DNA from: Deltaproteobacteria bacterium | GTDB lineage: Bacteria > Desulfobacterota > Syntrophobacteria > BM002 | Assembly (NCBI GenBank): GCA_019309045.1 | Contig: JAFDGZ010000020.1 | Span: 1-40,917 of the forward strand | Direction: 5' to 3' | DNA: 40,917 bases | Made by a program: the position numbers and the translations under genes | Shown here: positions 39,098-40,917 of the stretch, piece by piece | How positions within the stretch are numbered: position 1 is the stretch's first letter | Layout of the letters: each line of letters opens with the position of its first letter | The notes under the pieces: generated by a model | What the model was told of the DNA's origin: nothing | Seen by the model: only the letters and a program-made list of their open reading frames with translations | Database searches by the model: none

Positions 39098-40147
39098 CTA
39101 GCCGCTCAGACTACCAAGATTAAAGGTGTATTGCAGAAACAGATAAAGCAGGTAAACCCCGAGAATCCATATCCCCTGCCACCTCTTGAATCTGCCGTCT
39201 TTGTTCATAAATATAAAAGCTCTGAAGGAATAAAGGATAATAAGCATTGCCGGGAAGTGGAACAGGTAGAAATTGGTTTGGATGAACAGGGGTTTGGCAA
39301 CAGCCGCAGCACCGATTACAAAGAGGCAGTTGAGAACATCCGCACCCACCACGTTGCCGATCATTATCTCCGGGTGGCCCTTGCGCACAGCAGAAATGGC
39401 AGTTATCAACTCGGGCACCGAGGTGCCGAAGGCAACGAGGGTTGCGGCAATAACATCATCAGGAACACCCACCCTGTGAGCGCTTTCTGCTGCCACGGGC
39501 ACCAGAACCCTGCTGCCTACAATGACGCCAAATAGACCGCCTATAGTGAACAGCACAGCTTTCACCAGAGTAGTCCCCCCTGCAGGCTTCTCTTCCAGGG
39601 CAAGACTCTGGCCTTCCTTGGCCCATAAATAGGTTATGTAGAGGTAGCAGATCAGGAGGTAAAGGAAAAGCACCCCTATGCTTCGGCTCAAGTAGGGCTC
39701 CCCATTGCTGGTCGCCAGGGCATTGAGGGCTAGCACCACCAGCAGGGTAGCTGCTCCCACCTGTACCCAGCCCGTCCGATTCAGGATATAGCGATTTACC
39801 GGTGGAGGATTTAAAATGCACATCAGACCAAAAATAAGACCAGTATCACATATGATCGAGCCCACGCCGTTTCCCAGGGCCAGACCTGGATCTCCCATCC
39901 AGGCTGCCATAGTGGAGACAAACATCTCTGGCATGGTGGTTCCAAGAGAAATTATGGTTGCCCCGATGACAATCCTTGGCAGCTGCATGCGCTCTGCCAG
40001 GGAAACGGCTCCATCTATGGCCCAGTTGGCACCTTTGAGGAGCACAACAATTGCACAGACCAGTACGGCTATCAGCCACACACCAGGCAGACCGGAAACA
40101 AATCTGTTCAGTACATGTTCATCTAGAAGCAGATAAAGAAAGTGCAT
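39098..40147 (-). CDS. Sodium/calcium exchanger family protein (CaCA superfamily)
   Basis: This 349-residue membrane protein has about ten hydrophobic segments arranged in two inverted halves. The first alpha repeat is GATIISLGTTMPEMFVS (62-78) and the second is AATLVAFGTSVPELITAISA, followed by the ion-coordinating GNVVGADVLNCL. In known CaCA proteins these repeats coordinate calcium and sodium in the exchange path. The N-terminal half also has GNGVGSIICDTGLI, matching the GNxxGS signature. The cytoplasmic loop between halves is short, without calcium-sensing domains. It probably exports calcium in exchange for sodium or protons across the inner membrane. It converges on the HAD gene; a 188-base gap with no clear feature separates it from the TctA-like gene upstream. 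Confidence 0.91.
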   Translation of the reverse strand: MHFLYLLLDEHVLNRFVSGLPGVWLIAVLVCAIVVLLKGANWAIDGAVSLAERMQLPRIVIGATIISLGTTMPEMFVSTMAAWMGDPGLALGNGVGSIICDTGLIFGLMCILNPPPVNRYILNRTGWVQVGAATLLVVLALNALATSNGEPYLSRSIGVLFLYLLICYLYITYLWAKEGQSLALEEKPAGGTTLVKAVLFTIGGLFGVIVGSRVLVPVAAESAHRVGVPDDVIAATLVAFGTSVPELITAISAVRKGHPEIMIGNVVGADVLNCLFVIGAAAVAKPLFIQTNFYLFHFPAMLIILYSFRAFIFMNKDGRFKRWQGIWILGVYLLYLFLQYTFNLGSLSG

Positions 40148-40335
40148 TGGCGTAAATCCACATCTCTGGCAAGAATCTTTGACCGTGTTTCAGCAGCCCT
40201 GCATGAAAACAGTTACCCAAGAAGTTATTCTTTTCTCTGCTCAAAGGCATAACCGCCGCAGCAATGCCAATCCACAGATTAGCACACTGGCTGGCAAGAG
40301 TTTCACAGAATAAACAAGGACGGCACGAGATATGC

Positions 40336-40917
40336 TCATGCCTCTTCTTCAAAGGAAGCCTCTCTGGCAAGACGAAACTGTCTCGATTTCTCTAGAAGAT
40401 AAGGCAACGCCAGAAACAGAACGGCGCCAATAAGCAGGGCCAGTGAGATTGGTTCTCGGACAAAAATCAGCAGACTTCCACGAGAAATAATGAGAGCCTG
40501 CCGAAACGACTGCTCCATGCGTCCGCCAAGGATCAACCCCAAGAGCACAGGCGCCAGCGGGTAGTCATGGCGACGCATGTAGTAGCCAATGACTCCACAA
40601 ACTCCCATGATTATCAGATCCATGCCACTGTAACTCAAAGACCATACGCCTATGGTCGATATGACCAAAACGATAGGCATAAGATAGCGCGCCGGGATTG
40701 TCATGATGCGGGCAAAGAGATTTACCAGGGGCCAGTTGAGAATCAGGAGCAGGAGATTCCCCAGATACATGCTGCCGATGAGTCCCCAGACCAGTTGGGC
40801 GTGTTTCTGAAAGAGCAGAGGTCCGGGTGTAATGTCCAGCATCATCAGGGCGCCGAGCATAACAGCGGTTGCGCCCCCCCCTGGGATCCCTAGAGTGAGT
40901 AGCGGCAAGAGGGCTCC
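40336..40917 (-). CDS. Tripartite tricarboxylate transporter permease, TctA-like, C-terminal part (5' end outside window)
   Basis: The frame is open to the window edge, so about 193 residues from the C-terminus are visible. The segment GALLPLLTLGIPGGGATAVMLGAL matches the signature of TctA permeases, the large multi-span subunit of tripartite tricarboxylate transporters that work with a periplasmic TctC binding protein and small TctB. The later part contains YLGNLLLLILNWPLVNLF, GVIGYYMRRHDYPLAPVLLGLILG and a typical EQSFRQALIIS segment. At least five further hydrophobic spans follow to the end. Substrates are usually carboxylates such as citrate, but this cannot be read here. Partner genes would lie beyond the window. 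Confidence 0.9.
   Translation of the reverse strand, partial: GALLPLLTLGIPGGGATAVMLGALMMLDITPGPLLFQKHAQLVWGLIGSMYLGNLLLLILNWPLVNLFARIMTIPARYLMPIVLVISTIGVWSLSYSGMDLIIMGVCGVIGYYMRRHDYPLAPVLLGLILGGRMEQSFRQALIISRGSLLIFVREPISLALLIGAVLFLALPYLLEKSRQFRLAREASFEEEA

Noticed and set aside
39023-39535. 170-codon plus-strand open frame overlapping the exchanger gene
   Set aside because: The opposite strand encodes the conserved exchanger alpha repeat; the plus-strand product is low-complexity and has no domain.

Overview
The window looks like a chromosomal stretch from an anaerobic or facultative Gram-negative bacterium, most likely of the Desulfobacterota/'Deltaproteobacteria' type. This is an inference from gene content: a four-gene 2-oxoacid:ferredoxin oxidoreductase, a B12-dependent-type radical SAM protein, signal-peptide-bearing envelope proteins, many two-domain signalling proteins (FHA, cNMP, PilZ, HDOD, HD-GYP), and paired peptide ABC transporters. 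No rRNA, tRNA, CRISPR array, transposase or phage gene was seen. Base composition is even, and I see no obvious island.

Region 1 (1-12.6 kb) holds two complete or nearly complete peptide/opine/nickel-class ABC transport operons that converge near 4.4 kb. The plus-strand operon enters the window inside its substrate-binding protein gene and continues with two permeases and two ATPases. The minus-strand operon runs from a predicted promoter near 12.67 kb through isoaspartyl dipeptidase (iadA), a class I glutamine amidotransferase-like gamma-glutamyl hydrolase, two ATPases, a binding protein and two permeases, possibly ending in a small secreted protein. Its two enzymes cleave beta-aspartyl and gamma-glutamyl linkages, so the operon reads as an uptake-and-cleavage system for isopeptides. 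Both operons carry a strong stem-loop between the binding-protein gene and the first permease gene.

Region 2 (12.9-20.1 kb) is a signalling cluster. A protein with FHA, cyclic-nucleotide-binding and PilZ domains is divergent from a Ser/Thr protein kinase fused to an HDOD domain. Next comes a minus-strand pair: a HEAT-repeat protein and an HD-GYP-like protein that share a related N-terminal domain. Two more cNMP-domain proteins lacking any DNA-binding domain (one carrying an FHA domain) lie at 23.9 and 26 kb.

Region 3 (20.2-29.7 kb) is mixed: a zinc-ribbon methyltransferase, two tandem GNAT acetyltransferases, a glycerophosphodiester phosphodiesterase, an orphan cysteine desulfurase, and two tandem secreted DUF4139-like proteins. 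The intergenic DNA contains palindromes and one copy of a 152-bp repeat whose second copy is at 38.9 kb.

Region 4 (29.7-40.9 kb) starts with an XRE-cupin regulator followed by a 2-oxoacid:ferredoxin oxidoreductase operon (gamma; a GltD-type NAD(P)H flavoprotein fused to a ferredoxin; alpha; beta). It continues with a patatin-like lipase, a B12-binding radical SAM protein and a phosphoglycolate-phosphatase-like HAD hydrolase. It ends with a sodium/calcium exchanger family protein and the C-terminal part of a TctA-type tricarboxylate transporter, both on the minus strand.
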